Source of the DNA: Planctomycetota bacterium
GTDB taxonomy: Bacteria; Planctomycetota; Phycisphaerae; Phycisphaerales; UBA1924
Direction: 5' to 3'
Length of the DNA stretch: 59,868 nt
Assembly (NCBI GenBank): GCA_030950285.1
Contig: JAUZRR010000043.1
Coordinates: forward strand, 1 to 59,868
Position numbers and translations under genes: made by a program. This document shows, piece by piece, positions 16,452 through 24,626 of this stretch; positions within the stretch are counted from its first letter, which is position 1; every line of letters begins with the position of its first letter. The notes beneath the pieces are model-generated. The model was not told the DNA's origin. It ran no database searches and saw nothing but the letters and a program-made list of their open reading frames with translations.

Positions 16452-16456
16452 AATCA

Positions 16457-17215
16457 CTAAAAATCACGGCCCTTGACCCCGTGGGCCGTGTCATGATACA
16501 GAACGGGCGGTTCTGCTGTTACACGATTCTGCACCGGCGTGCGGGCGGCCGCGTCCAGACGCATCGCGGCCGAGCTGTCCGCAGCAAGGACCGCCCGAGG
16601 CTCGCCGGGCGCGACAGACCCGCGCAAGTATGCGCGATCATCATCGAACGCCAGACACTTCGAGCTGGGAAAGAGCACCTCAAAGCTCCGGGTCGGTGCC
16701 AGAAGATGGTCTGTAGAGATGTCCGGCCCATCCGTCCATGCAATCGGCCTTGCAAGAAACGACCGACTGTACTTGAATGAGGGCGGAGACCACCCGCCAC
16801 CTTCGCTGAGCCAGGGGTGACGACCCTCCCGATTCCGCGGCGGGTCAACCCATGTTTCATAGTGGTCGTACCACGGCGCGGTATCATGAAATAATGCAGG
16901 CCACAAAGATGTGAGAATCCAGGGGTCGTCCGAACTGATCTTCCCACCCCCCACTTCGGGCGACACACGAAGCGATTGCAACTGCTGCGCCCAGGGCGAG
17001 GTCTCGTGATACTCTGAATAATAACTCGAAAATGATACCCCAACCCCCCGGAGATTTGAGAGAACAAGTGTTGTTGTTGCTTGTTCGCGAGCAGCACCGA
17101 GCACCGGCAAGAGAAGGCTTATCAATATCCCAAAGACACCAATAGATACAAGAAGTTCGATAAGTGTAAATCCGTACCGAACAGATCCACCAGAGCGTAC
17201 AGAATCACAAGGCAT
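16457..17215 (-). CDS. prepilin-type protein, last gene of the MauE-like unit
   Basis: 252 residues from ATG 17215, preferred over ATG 17230 because GGGAG lies 8 bases upstream. The N-terminus is a short basic leader ending SVRYG, then FTLIELLVSIGVFGILISLL: type IV pilin cleavage site, Glu at +5 and a hydrophobic helix. The soluble domain is Trp/Pro-rich (DPWILTSLWPALFHDTAPWY) with no recognised family. Base composition is lower in GC than the flanking housekeeping genes. It follows the one-TM protein by 38 bases and is probably the end of the operon starting near 18932. It presumably forms a pseudopilus subunit, or only uses the prepilin peptidase for export. Confidence 0.75.
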   Translation of the reverse strand: MPCDSVRSGGSVRYGFTLIELLVSIGVFGILISLLLPVLGAAREQATTTLVLSNLRGVGVSFSSYYSEYHETSPWAQQLQSLRVSPEVGGGKISSDDPWILTSLWPALFHDTAPWYDHYETWVDPPRNREGRHPWLSEGGGWSPPSFKYSRSFLARPIAWTDGPDISTDHLLAPTRSFEVLFPSSKCLAFDDDRAYLRGSVAPGEPRAVLAADSSAAMRLDAAARTPVQNRVTAEPPVLYHDTAHGVKGRDF

Positions 17216-17253
17216 ATCGGGCGCTCCCATATAAGAAAGCTGACCAAATCCTG

Positions 17254-18027
17254 TCAAAGCCACGGCGGCGGGAGCGACCGGGCTTTCCCTTCAGGGTCGT
17301 AGACCCCTGCCATATACGGCACCCACCTGCCATCCGAAGCACGGCGTCTGTAACTCTGCACCAGCAACAACTCCAGCGACCCATCCGCCTGACGCCAGTT
17401 CGGCAATCGTATCGGAACCGTAACATAGTATACATCCGCTGGTTGATCGAAACCGTTTGCATACAGACCCTTATCCCGTGTTGTGGTCAGTTGGCCACCT
17501 TTCATCAAAAGCCAGAGCATGTCCTCGTCAGGCTCCGATGAAACTCGGATTTCAGCCTTGTCAAGAGCATATTCCGCGCCAGAAAACTGTGAAGCGAACT
17601 GCGACCATTGTTCCTCTGTCAACATCCCCGACACCCCGGCGCCGACACCTGCTCCGGCTGCCAGCGCCGAAGCCTGCAACGTATAGGACTCCCACGAGGG
17701 AAATGCGTAGAGCGCAAGGCGCTCCGCAGCCGTCGCCGCCAAAGATGCGGGTAACGAGCGGCCGTCCTCGGAAACCAATACTCTCAACTGTTGTTGAAGC
17801 TTGGTTTGCAACTCCTCCCTCGCTCTATCGCCGCCGTCCGCTCCGGCTTCTGGAACGGAGTATGTCTCGATTGCCTTGAGACGATCCGAAGCCTCCCGGT
17901 CGGCAACGACAACATCTTGCGAGGCATCACCACCCGCGCCTTGCCGCACCACAACAGTAATAGTCAGCACGACACCAAAGGCAGCAAACAATGAAGCAAG
18001 CAGAAGACGGATGTGTTGTCTGGACAT
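17254..18027 (-). CDS. single-pass membrane protein of unknown function
   Basis: 257 residues from ATG 18027, with GGAG 6 bases upstream and only 9 bases after the cysteine-rich gene. One N-terminal transmembrane helix (about 8-27, LLLASLFAAFGVVLTITVVV) is followed by a mostly helical extracytoplasmic region (DRAREELQTKLQQQLRVLVS) and a C-terminal domain with short beta-like segments (VYYVTVPIRLPNW, LELLLVQSYRRR) ending in VPYMAGVYDPEGKARSLPPP. I recognise no family. It sits between the Cys-rich peptide and the prepilin, so it may help assemble or anchor one of them. Confidence 0.65.
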   Translation of the reverse strand: MSRQHIRLLLASLFAAFGVVLTITVVVRQGAGGDASQDVVVADREASDRLKAIETYSVPEAGADGGDRAREELQTKLQQQLRVLVSEDGRSLPASLAATAAERLALYAFPSWESYTLQASALAAGAGVGAGVSGMLTEEQWSQFASQFSGAEYALDKAEIRVSSEPDEDMLWLLMKGGQLTTTRDKGLYANGFDQPADVYYVTVPIRLPNWRQADGSLELLLVQSYRRRASDGRWVPYMAGVYDPEGKARSLPPPWL

Positions 18028-18036
18028 CGGGTTCTC

Positions 18037-18339
18037 CTATTGTGGATCAGCACAGGTGTCCTGCCAATCATCGTCCGGGCAACTTCCACAACACGCGCGC
18101 ACGGTAAGACCACCGTTGGCTTGGCAGATCTCGCCGGTGCACCCGCCGTTTCCGAAGCATATCTTTATGGCACAGACCTCCACTGTTGAACTGTAATCAT
18201 AACAGAACTTGCACACGCTAATGGGAAAGCCTCCCGACTGCGCAAAAACTCCGGTTGCAAGCCCGAGAACCGCTCCGATTCCGACGCACACAGACACACT
18301 CGAAAGCCTTGTAACTCGTGAACGATGGCTCGTATTCAT
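18037..18339 (-). CDS. small secreted cysteine-rich protein
   Basis: 100 residues. The signal peptide ends around GLATGVFAQS. The mature part of about 65 residues holds ten cysteines (CKFC, VC, KIC, GGC, EIC, ACCGSC, TC), enough for five disulfides, with Gly/Asp-rich loops. It matches no toxin, dehydrogenase subunit or metal-binding family I know. Its ATG overlaps the stop of the MauE-like gene (ATGA), a tight translational coupling. In methylamine dehydrogenase clusters MauE is needed to form the disulfides of a Cys-rich small subunit, so the neighbour here may oxidise or mature this protein. That link is inference. Confidence 0.7.
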   Translation of the reverse strand: MNTSHRSRVTRLSSVSVCVGIGAVLGLATGVFAQSGGFPISVCKFCYDYSSTVEVCAIKICFGNGGCTGEICQANGGLTVRACCGSCPDDDWQDTCADPQ

Positions 18340-18932
18340 GATCTAACATTCCTTTCTCTTGACGCAGAACCCGCACCATGCGGGATCTGGTTGTAAACCA
18401 CACGGCAGCCGTGTTGAGGCGCTGCTCTCAAAGCCCTCCCGCCAATGCACACCACAAGAAGCGATCCACCAATGAGAACTCCATTCCTCGCAATCGCCCC
18501 GCCCATCCCTTCGCCAAACAGCGCGGGAACCCCACACTCGCACGGGGCATCCATACCGAGTTGACCGGCATGGAACAACCACGCCGTGAACAAACCAAAT
18601 ACAACAGACGATCCTATCAATGAGAGCCTTGTGAGATATCCACTCAGAAGTACCGCCCCAAGCAGTATTTCGCCCAAGACAACCGTGAGGAAGATCACTC
18701 TGGAAAGGGAGCGAGCGAGTTCAGGCACCAAGCCGATCTGCGAGCCGTACCACTGCAAGTCGCGTTGCAAGCCCGAAGGATCAAAAAGTTTGCTGAACGC
18801 TGCGAGAAAGAAAACACATGCTACAAGGACAGGCCAACAAACCGTAAACAATCTCCAAACTCGCAAAGAGGATACATTGTGAGACCTGCTGTGGGAGTCG
18901 GTTGTTCTGTGTTGTACCGACGAAAGTCCCAA
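18336..18932 (-). CDS. MauE/DoxX-like redox-associated membrane protein
   Basis: About 198 residues if translation starts at TTG 18932, chosen because AGGGGAG lies 6-7 bases upstream and the predicted promoter ends near 19000. The frame is open back to 19097, but that part would cross the promoter and a G11 tract and looks non-coding. Four hydrophobic segments (VLVACVFFLAAFSKLFDP, IFLTVVLGEILLGAVLL, LIGSSVVFGLFTAWLFH, NGVLIGGSLLVV) and CECGVPALFGEG, the loop where MauE-type proteins carry a Cys pair. MauE-like proteins are thought to handle disulfides or quinone-linked redox in the membrane. First gene of a four-gene, lower-GC unit. Confidence 0.7.
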   Translation of the reverse strand: MGLSSVQHRTTDSHSRSHNVSSLRVWRLFTVCWPVLVACVFFLAAFSKLFDPSGLQRDLQWYGSQIGLVPELARSLSRVIFLTVVLGEILLGAVLLSGYLTRLSLIGSSVVFGLFTAWLFHAGQLGMDAPCECGVPALFGEGMGGAIARNGVLIGGSLLVVCIGGRALRAAPQHGCRVVYNQIPHGAGSASRERNVRS

Positions 18933-18999
18933 TGGCCGCTCCCCTCGAGTGTTGATGGGAAACACCTTTGATTCTGGATGCTGTTCTCTCCAGAGGTGT

Positions 19000-19060
19000 A
19001 ATCTACCCCCCCCCCCGATGTTGTCAACTCTAAAACTGGTGAAAACATATTTTTCTACTC
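19000..19060 (-). promoter_or_regulatory. promoter with G11 homopolymer spacer (candidate phase-variable)
   Basis: Minus strand: an A/T-rich stretch (19060-19031) like an UP element, consensus TTGACA at 19027-19022, then ACATC plus eleven G (19016-19006) as a 16-base spacer, then TAGATT (19005-19000, four of six matches to TATAAT). It lies about 70 bases before the proposed start of the MauE-like gene. A gain of one G would give the optimal 17-base spacer. Slippage at such tracts switches promoters in other bacteria. Confidence 0.6.
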
Positions 19061-19151
19061 GTTTGCCTCGTGCAGCCTTCCTAGAGAACCTGGCCACCCT
19101 TTCGCAAAGGTCTCAAGCGGTACTTCCATCCAAGAGGCACCCCTTTGTCGT

Positions 19152-20840
19152 TCATACCGAGTACCCATCCAACTCCGCCCGGCTCTGCGCCGTCGCCGAG
19201 GGGTCCAGCCCTTCCGGCGTGTCAGCCGGCAGCACCACACGGAACGTCGTGCCCTTGCCTTCGACGCTCTCCAGATGAATCTGCCCGCGGTGGTCGTCGA
19301 TGATTCGTTTGGTCACCGCGAGCCCCAGGCCCGTGCCTTTGGTGCCTTTGGTGGTGTTGAAAGGCTCGAAGATCCACCGTTGCCGATCGGCGGGGATGCC
19401 CGGCCCGTTATCGATCACATGAAACTCGGCGTAGCTGTGCCCCTGCCCGAGCAGTGCATCGGTCGTGCGAAACATCGTCCGCACCGTGACTACACCGGTC
19501 TCGTTGGGGACCGCCTCAACAGCATTAGAAAGCAGGTTCATCAGCGCCTGGTGAATGAGGTTGCCGTCGATGGGGACCGGGGGCATCTCGGGATCGTGGT
19601 CCACGATGATCGCGATGCCTTTTTGCTGGCATCGGCTCTCGAGCAGCTGGGCGCAGTCTTCGACGAGCAAGCCCAGGGGTTCGAGCGCGAGTTCCACCCC
19701 GTGCTGGCGGCTGAAGGTGAGCATGTTCATGGTCAGGCCGACGATGCGGTCGAGGTTGCGTTTGAGGATCCCCCAGCCGTTCATCGAGAGGTTGAAGTCG
19801 CTCTTGCGGAGGCCCATCTCGACCACGTCGGCCCCGCCGCGGAGCCCTTGCAGGATGTTCTTGATCGAGTGGCTCAGGCTTGCGACGGTCTCGCCCGCAG
19901 CCGTGAGCCGCTCGGCGTGGATTTTCTGCCCGTAGTGGTCGGCGTTGGCCAGCGCCAGCCCGGTGTGCTGTCCGATCGCGTTCATGAGCGCGAGCTGTTG
20001 TTCGGTGAAGGTGTAGTTGGCGATCGAGGAGTCGATATAGATCACGCCGAAGACGCGGTCCTGGAAGCGGATGGGCGAGCAGATGGCGCTGCGGATGTGG
20101 TACTGCTGCACGCTGTCGCCGGAGGCAAACCGTTTGTCGGTCATCGCGTTCGAGCTGAGCACGCCTTCGGAGTCTTTGATGACGTGCTGAATGATGGTGC
20201 GGGAGACGCCGATCTTGGCATCGCCCGAGCTGGTCGGCTTGTTTTTGTATTTCACAACCGCCGGCTTCATTGGCGCATCGGGGGTCTCGCCCGAGAGCAT
20301 GATGAACCCGCGCTCGGGCTCGAACTCCTTGAACACCAGCTCGAGCACCGACTCGAGCAGTTGTTGCCGATCCATGACCTGGGTGGTGAGTGTGGTGAGC
20401 TGGTAGATGATGCGGAGGTGGTCGACGGCCGCGGCTGCGGGCTCGGGCTCGGCGAGAATCACCGAGTCCTCGTTCGAGGGCAGGGCCCGCTCGATCGAGA
20501 AATCAAGCTCGGACCTGCGCAAGAGCTGCACCGCGTCGGCGTCCACCGTGTCGTCCTGCCCGAAGACGAACAGCGTCGAGCCGGTGCGGATCTGGTCGCC
20601 GGCTTTCATCCGCTGACGGCCGTCGATCTTCAGGCCGTTGACGTACGTCCCGTTCTGCGACTGGAGATCGCGGATCCACCAGATGCCGGCGTCGGGCGTC
20701 AGCTCGGCGTGGCGACGGCTCACCGTGTCGTCGGTGATCGGGAGCGCCTCGCTCGACCGCCCGATGAGCTGCGGCTCGTTGGGCGGGAGCTGGTACTTAC
20801 GGCCTTTGTCCGGGCCTTGGAGGACGGTGAGGACGAGCAT
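19152..20840 (-). CDS. FHA-GAF sensor histidine kinase
   Basis: 562 residues with no transmembrane segment, so cytosolic. FHA domain at 1-95 (LIGRSSEALPITDDTVSRRHAEL, where SRRH binds phosphothreonine, then QNGTYVNG). GAF domain at about 150-310 (IRSAICSPIRF, GVIYIDSS). The dimerisation helix carries SLSHSIKN with His 324 as the likely phosphoacceptor. The ATPase has N-box NLLSNAVEA, DNGPGIP and GTGLGLAVTKRIIDD. It probably reads a phosphoprotein through FHA and a small ligand through GAF, then phosphorylates an unlinked response regulator; none is adjacent. It is divergent from the AAA ATPase gene with only 22 bases between the start codons. Confidence 0.92.
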   Translation of the reverse strand: MLVLTVLQGPDKGRKYQLPPNEPQLIGRSSEALPITDDTVSRRHAELTPDAGIWWIRDLQSQNGTYVNGLKIDGRQRMKAGDQIRTGSTLFVFGQDDTVDADAVQLLRRSELDFSIERALPSNEDSVILAEPEPAAAAVDHLRIIYQLTTLTTQVMDRQQLLESVLELVFKEFEPERGFIMLSGETPDAPMKPAVVKYKNKPTSSGDAKIGVSRTIIQHVIKDSEGVLSSNAMTDKRFASGDSVQQYHIRSAICSPIRFQDRVFGVIYIDSSIANYTFTEQQLALMNAIGQHTGLALANADHYGQKIHAERLTAAGETVASLSHSIKNILQGLRGGADVVEMGLRKSDFNLSMNGWGILKRNLDRIVGLTMNMLTFSRQHGVELALEPLGLLVEDCAQLLESRCQQKGIAIIVDHDPEMPPVPIDGNLIHQALMNLLSNAVEAVPNETGVVTVRTMFRTTDALLGQGHSYAEFHVIDNGPGIPADRQRWIFEPFNTTKGTKGTGLGLAVTKRIIDDHRGQIHLESVEGKGTTFRVVLPADTPEGLDPSATAQSRAELDGYSV

Positions 20841-20862
20841 GGTTGGCCTCTGCTCCTATGCT

Positions 20863-22068
20863 ATGGCGATGCTGCGAGACTACTCTCCATTTACGCCCGG
20901 ACACCCGCTCCCCCCGAGCCTGTTCGCGGGTCGGCAGCAGGAAGTTGAGGCGTTGCTGGACAGTTGCCGCCACGCCAAGCATACCGGCCGCATCGGGCGC
21001 AGCTATATCGAGGGCGAACGCGGGATCGGCAAAAGCTCGCTGGCGGCTCTTGTCCGGGAGCTTGCCGACCGAGAGTTCCAGATGCTCACGGTGCATGTTC
21101 ATCTGGGCGGCGCACGAAACCTCGACGAGATGGCGAGACGGATCTTCAAGGACCTGGCCGAGGCAAGCCAGAACCGCCCATGGCACGCGAAGCTGACCAA
21201 AGCGCTGGGCAGCCGTCTCAAGAGTGTCGGGCTCTTTGGCACACGGGTGGAGTTCCACGCGACCAAGGAAGAGCTGACCTCGCTCTGGCAGAATCTCGCC
21301 GCCGAGCTCGGGGGGCTGCTGGAACTCCTCAAAGACCAGCGCGAGGGCGTGTTGCTCATCCTCGATGACATCAACGGCCTTGCCGACACACCAGAGTTTG
21401 CCGACTGGCTCAAGAGCTTTGTCGACGGCATCGCCACCGGAGGCAAGCCGTTGCCGTTGCATCTTATGCTCGTCTCGCTCCCCGAACGCCGTCAGCAGAT
21501 CGTCGAGCACAATCCCTCGCTCAATCGCGTGTTTCAGATCATCGAGATCACGCCGCTCTCCGACGAGGACACCCGACAGTTTGTGCTCGGCACCCTCGAA
21601 TCGGTGGATATGCACATCGACGAGGAAGCCCTGCGGCTGATCGTTCGCTTCAGCGGCGGATACCCGGCGATCTTGCAAGAGGTCGCCGACGCGGCATTCA
21701 AGAGAACCGAATCAGATCGGATCGGCGTCATCGAGGCGGCAGAAGGAATCGTCGACGCTGCCGAGACGATCGGGAGAAAATACATCAAGCCCGAAGTGCT
21801 CGATGCGATCCAGAGCAGCAAGTACCGCTCCATCCTGAGCCGCGTCGCGTCGCTCACGACGGGCGAGAGCTTCGCCAGACAGGAAGTGCTCAATCAGCTC
21901 GATTCGTCCGAGCGGAAGGTCTTTGATAACTTCATCCGCCGGATGCGGGAACTCGATGTCATCACCCAAGATGAACGAGGCGTCTACCGATTCAGGAACG
22001 AACTCAACCGTCTCTACTACATGCTCGCGGTGCGGGCAGAAGCCGCAGCCGAGCGGAGGACAGAATAG
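20863..22068 (+). CDS. AAA/ORC-like ATPase with C-terminal winged-helix region
   Basis: About 401 residues from ATG 20863 (ATG 20869 equally possible; no strong ribosome site). Walker A GERGIGKSS at about 51-59; Walker B GVLLILDDIN at about 160-170. A sensor-like FQIIEITPLSDEDTRQFV and a lid (LRLIVRFSGGYPAILQEVAD) follow, typical of the STAND/Orc1-Cdc6-type AAA ATPases ('AAA family ATPase, DUF815/MSP-like'). The C-terminus (FARQEVLNQLDSSERKVFDN, VITQDERGVYRFRNELNRLY) looks like a winged helix. It is followed after 2 bases by holA, so the two are co-transcribed. Role unknown; a switch or loader acting on nucleic acid or a partner protein would fit. Confidence 0.8.
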   Translation: MAMLRDYSPFTPGHPLPPSLFAGRQQEVEALLDSCRHAKHTGRIGRSYIEGERGIGKSSLAALVRELADREFQMLTVHVHLGGARNLDEMARRIFKDLAEASQNRPWHAKLTKALGSRLKSVGLFGTRVEFHATKEELTSLWQNLAAELGGLLELLKDQREGVLLILDDINGLADTPEFADWLKSFVDGIATGGKPLPLHLMLVSLPERRQQIVEHNPSLNRVFQIIEITPLSDEDTRQFVLGTLESVDMHIDEEALRLIVRFSGGYPAILQEVADAAFKRTESDRIGVIEAAEGIVDAAETIGRKYIKPEVLDAIQSSKYRSILSRVASLTTGESFARQEVLNQLDSSERKVFDNFIRRMRELDVITQDERGVYRFRNELNRLYYMLAVRAEAAAERRTE

Positions 22069-22070
22069 CG

Positions 22071-23078
22071 ATGCCTCCACGTGCAACCGGCCCGAACCCA
22101 CTCGCTCTCTCCCCCGACCCCTCGTGGCGGATCCTTGTTGTTCACGGCAAGGACGCCTTCATGCGCCTCGAAGCCACCGCCCAACTCCGCAAAGCCCTCG
22201 CCGACGAGCACGGCGAGATCCAGACCTTCAACTTCGACGGCGACTCGGCCGACGTGGCCGACGTGCTCGATGAGTGCCGGAGCTTCGGACTCATGCAGCA
22301 GCACAAGCTCGTCCTCGTCGACGGGGCCGACCAACTCGTCAAGGAGGCCAACCGCCCCCTGATCGAGCGGTACGCCGAGAACCCCTGCGAGCACGCGACG
22401 CTGCTTTTGCGGAGCGAACGCTGGAACACCGGCAAGCTCGACAAGCTCATCGCGGCGGTCGGCGCGGTCTGCAAGTGCGACGGCACAAACGAACCCAATG
22501 CTGTCGCGTGGATCGTCCGCCATTGCAAGGAACGCCACGACGCCTCGATCGACAGAGCAGCTGCCCAGGTGCTGGTGGATCGGCTCGGGGCCGACCTGGG
22601 GCGGATCGACAGCGACCTGGCCCGCCTGGCGATCGCTGCCGACGGGAAGATCACCGCGGCGCTCATCACCGAGATGGTCGACGTGAGTCGGCAGGAGGAC
22701 CCCTGGAGCATCCAGTCGGTGCTGCTCTCAGGAGACCCGGCCGCGATTGTTCGGCACCTGAGGCTGATCCTCGACAACGCCCCGCGCGACGCCCACATCC
22801 CCGTCATTTTCGCCTACACCGATCTGGCGGGCAAACTCCACAACATGGCGATCGCCCGGGTCCAGCGGATCAATCCCCAGGCCGCGGCCCAGACCCTCCG
22901 GCTGTGGGGCTCGGCCAAAGAAGCGCTCATCCGCGTCTCCCCCCGCCTCCGCCCGGGCAGGACAAGATCGCTGCTGCGGGCGTGTGTCGAGGCCGATCAG
23001 GGGCTCAAGTCAGGGCTGGGTGAGCCCCACCGGGTGCTCGAAAGACTTGGGCTGCGATTTGTGACGATCGCCCGCTGA
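22071..23078 (+). CDS. holA: DNA polymerase III delta subunit
   Basis: 335 residues, the normal size of the clamp-loader delta subunit. It opens the sliding clamp within the clamp-loader complex. Visible: an N-terminal ATPase-like fold without Walker A (WRILVVHGKDAFMRLEATAQ), QHKLVLVDGADQLVKE, a central segment LGADLGRIDSDLARLAIAAD that matches the conserved 'L..EL.KL' region, and a C-terminal collar (AHIPVIFAYTDLAGKLHNMA, GLKSGLGEPHRVLERL). GGAGGA lies 13 bases before the ATG, inside the end of the AAA ATPase gene. Confidence 0.88.
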   Translation: MPPRATGPNPLALSPDPSWRILVVHGKDAFMRLEATAQLRKALADEHGEIQTFNFDGDSADVADVLDECRSFGLMQQHKLVLVDGADQLVKEANRPLIERYAENPCEHATLLLRSERWNTGKLDKLIAAVGAVCKCDGTNEPNAVAWIVRHCKERHDASIDRAAAQVLVDRLGADLGRIDSDLARLAIAADGKITAALITEMVDVSRQEDPWSIQSVLLSGDPAAIVRHLRLILDNAPRDAHIPVIFAYTDLAGKLHNMAIARVQRINPQAAAQTLRLWGSAKEALIRVSPRLRPGRTRSLLRACVEADQGLKSGLGEPHRVLERLGLRFVTIAR

Positions 23079-23098
23079 TCCTGCCGATACAACGCTTT

Positions 23099-23244
23099 CC
23101 CCTCGCTTGCGCGAGGGGCTCTACAAAGCACATGGGCCAAAGAGCACATAGGCCAAAGAGCACATGGACCACAGATGAGGCTCATGGGCCACAGATGAGG
23201 CAGAGAGTCCACAGAACAAAAGAGCCCCTCGCGCAAGCGAGGGG
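23099..23244. repeat. palindromic intergenic repeat, family A copy 3, with internal tandem repeats
   Basis: Arms CCCCTCGCTTGCGCGAGGGG with CTCT (23099-23122) and AGAGCCCCTCGCGCAAGCGA with GGGG (23221-23244) are perfect reverse complements. The 98-base centre holds two copies of a CCAAAGAGCACAT unit and two copies of CCACAGATGAGGC, so this copy has been expanded. The remaining gap to the lipoprotein (23245-23366) contains no gene. Confidence 0.85.
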
Positions 23245-23366
23245 ACAACCACGGCAGGACAACCCGAAGCATCGCAATAACCCAAGCTCCTCGAGAGCAG
23301 GAGAGTACGTCCCGATCGCGGAGCGACAGGGACCACAGCACACACACTGACGCAGGAGGCGCGGTC

Positions 23367-24626
23367 GTGCAAACACGAACACACCACATCCGAACCAACC
23401 ACACGCGGCACAAAGGCGTGACGCCTGCGCTGCTGATGGCGCTGGCGTGCGCCCTCCCCGGCTGTGGGGGCAGCGGGGGCGGCGGGGCCCAGACGCGAGC
23501 CGAGAAACCCGGCGTCAACGTCGGGCTCGAAGCGATGGTCGGCGACAACCCCTCGGGGGTGCCTCTCACCGAAGCCGAGACCGAACTCGAAGCCCTGATC
23601 GCCGAACAGACCGCCCAGCTCGCCGAGGCCTACGGCACGCCGATCGAGGACGTCGCCGAGCCCGACCCGATCACCGATTCCTCGCTCTCGAATCTGCTGG
23701 GAGCGGATGGTGACGCCGCCGAGACCGAGGCCGAAACCACCGCTGCCGACACGACACCCGACAGCCCGGAGGACGTGGTCACGCCCCCGACACCCGTTGA
23801 GGAAACTGCCGATGCCGTAGCAGGCGAGACCGAACCCACCACCGAAGCTGCGGCACCAGAGCCCACCGGCGTCGAGTTGCTGTACGCCCAGCTCGACGAA
23901 GCGCTCGGGCAGGAGTTGGATACCACCTCGGAACCCTTCCGCACCGCGGTCGCGATGATCGCGATGGCAGCCGCCCAGGGCAAAGACCCGCTCGAAGCCA
24001 TCGGGCCGAACACCAAAGCCGGGGCTGCGCTGAGCCCGGCCGAGCGCGACTCGGCCGCGGCGGTCGCGGAGATGCTCTCCTCGGTGCTCTCCCCAGGGGA
24101 AATCAGCGAAGAGGACCGCGCCACCGCGCTGCGGACACTCTCCGACCGCCTCAACCGCTCGATGGGGCTGAATATCCCACGGGCTCTGCTCTGCACCGAG
24201 GTCCGGGGCTTCGGCCGGTACACCCCCTTCCCAAAGACCGACTTCCTCGCCGGGCGACGGATCCGGGCACTGCTCTATGTCGAGGTGGACAGCTTCGAGC
24301 ACCGCGAGGTCGATACCTCCAACCTCGGCGGCCTGCCCGTCGAGGAACGCTGGGCGATCGACCTGACCCAGACCCTCGAACTCTACCACGACGGCGAAGG
24401 TGAAATCCTCGCGTGGAAACGGCCCGAAGAGATCGTTGTCGAGACCTCGCGCAACAAACAACGGGATTTCTACCTGCTTACCGAGATCTCGCTCCCCGAG
24501 ACGCTCACCGTCGGCAGCTTCCAGTTGAAGGTCATCATCAGAGACCGGGTTGCCGGGGCACGCACGGAGATGCTGATCCCGATCGGGATCGTCGCCGACC
24601 CGGCTCTGGCGTGGACACCGAGGTAA
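23367..24626 (+). CDS. hypothetical lipoprotein
   Basis: 419 residues from GTG 23367, with AGGAGG 8 bases upstream. The signal peptide ends in a lipobox (ALPGC, Cys 33) followed by GGSGGGG. About residues 60-170 are an acidic, Pro/Thr/Ala-rich flexible stretch (TEAETTAADTTPDSPEDVV). The C-terminal half is folded: VRGFGRYTPFPKTDFLAGRR, a beta-rich part with VDSFEHREVDTSNL, and RDFYLLTEISLPETLTVGSF. The latter resembles planctomycete lipoproteins annotated only as hypothetical. It is probably anchored to a membrane facing the periplasm. No operon partner; a GCCTTT/AAAGGC hairpin follows at 24632-24646. Confidence 0.75.
   Translation: MQTRTHHIRTNHTRHKGVTPALLMALACALPGCGGSGGGGAQTRAEKPGVNVGLEAMVGDNPSGVPLTEAETELEALIAEQTAQLAEAYGTPIEDVAEPDPITDSSLSNLLGADGDAAETEAETTAADTTPDSPEDVVTPPTPVEETADAVAGETEPTTEAAAPEPTGVELLYAQLDEALGQELDTTSEPFRTAVAMIAMAAAQGKDPLEAIGPNTKAGAALSPAERDSAAAVAEMLSSVLSPGEISEEDRATALRTLSDRLNRSMGLNIPRALLCTEVRGFGRYTPFPKTDFLAGRRIRALLYVEVDSFEHREVDTSNLGGLPVEERWAIDLTQTLELYHDGEGEILAWKRPEEIVVETSRNKQRDFYLLTEISLPETLTVGSFQLKVIIRDRVAGARTEMLIPIGIVADPALAWTPR

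Noticed and set aside
16412..16456. LexA box before dinB
   Set aside because: No convincing palindrome of the known LexA types was found; only a -10-like TATAAT is clear.
18933..19097. N-terminal extension of the MauE-like protein back to GTG 19097
   Set aside because: It would translate the A/T-rich block, the promoter elements and the G11 tract. Its composition is unlike a membrane protein N-terminus and there is no spaced ribosome site.
23099..23244. Possible short CRISPR array (two pairs of tandem units)
   Set aside because: The units are only duplicated, adjacent, and enclosed by the arms of a dispersed palindrome. There are no spacers and no cas genes.
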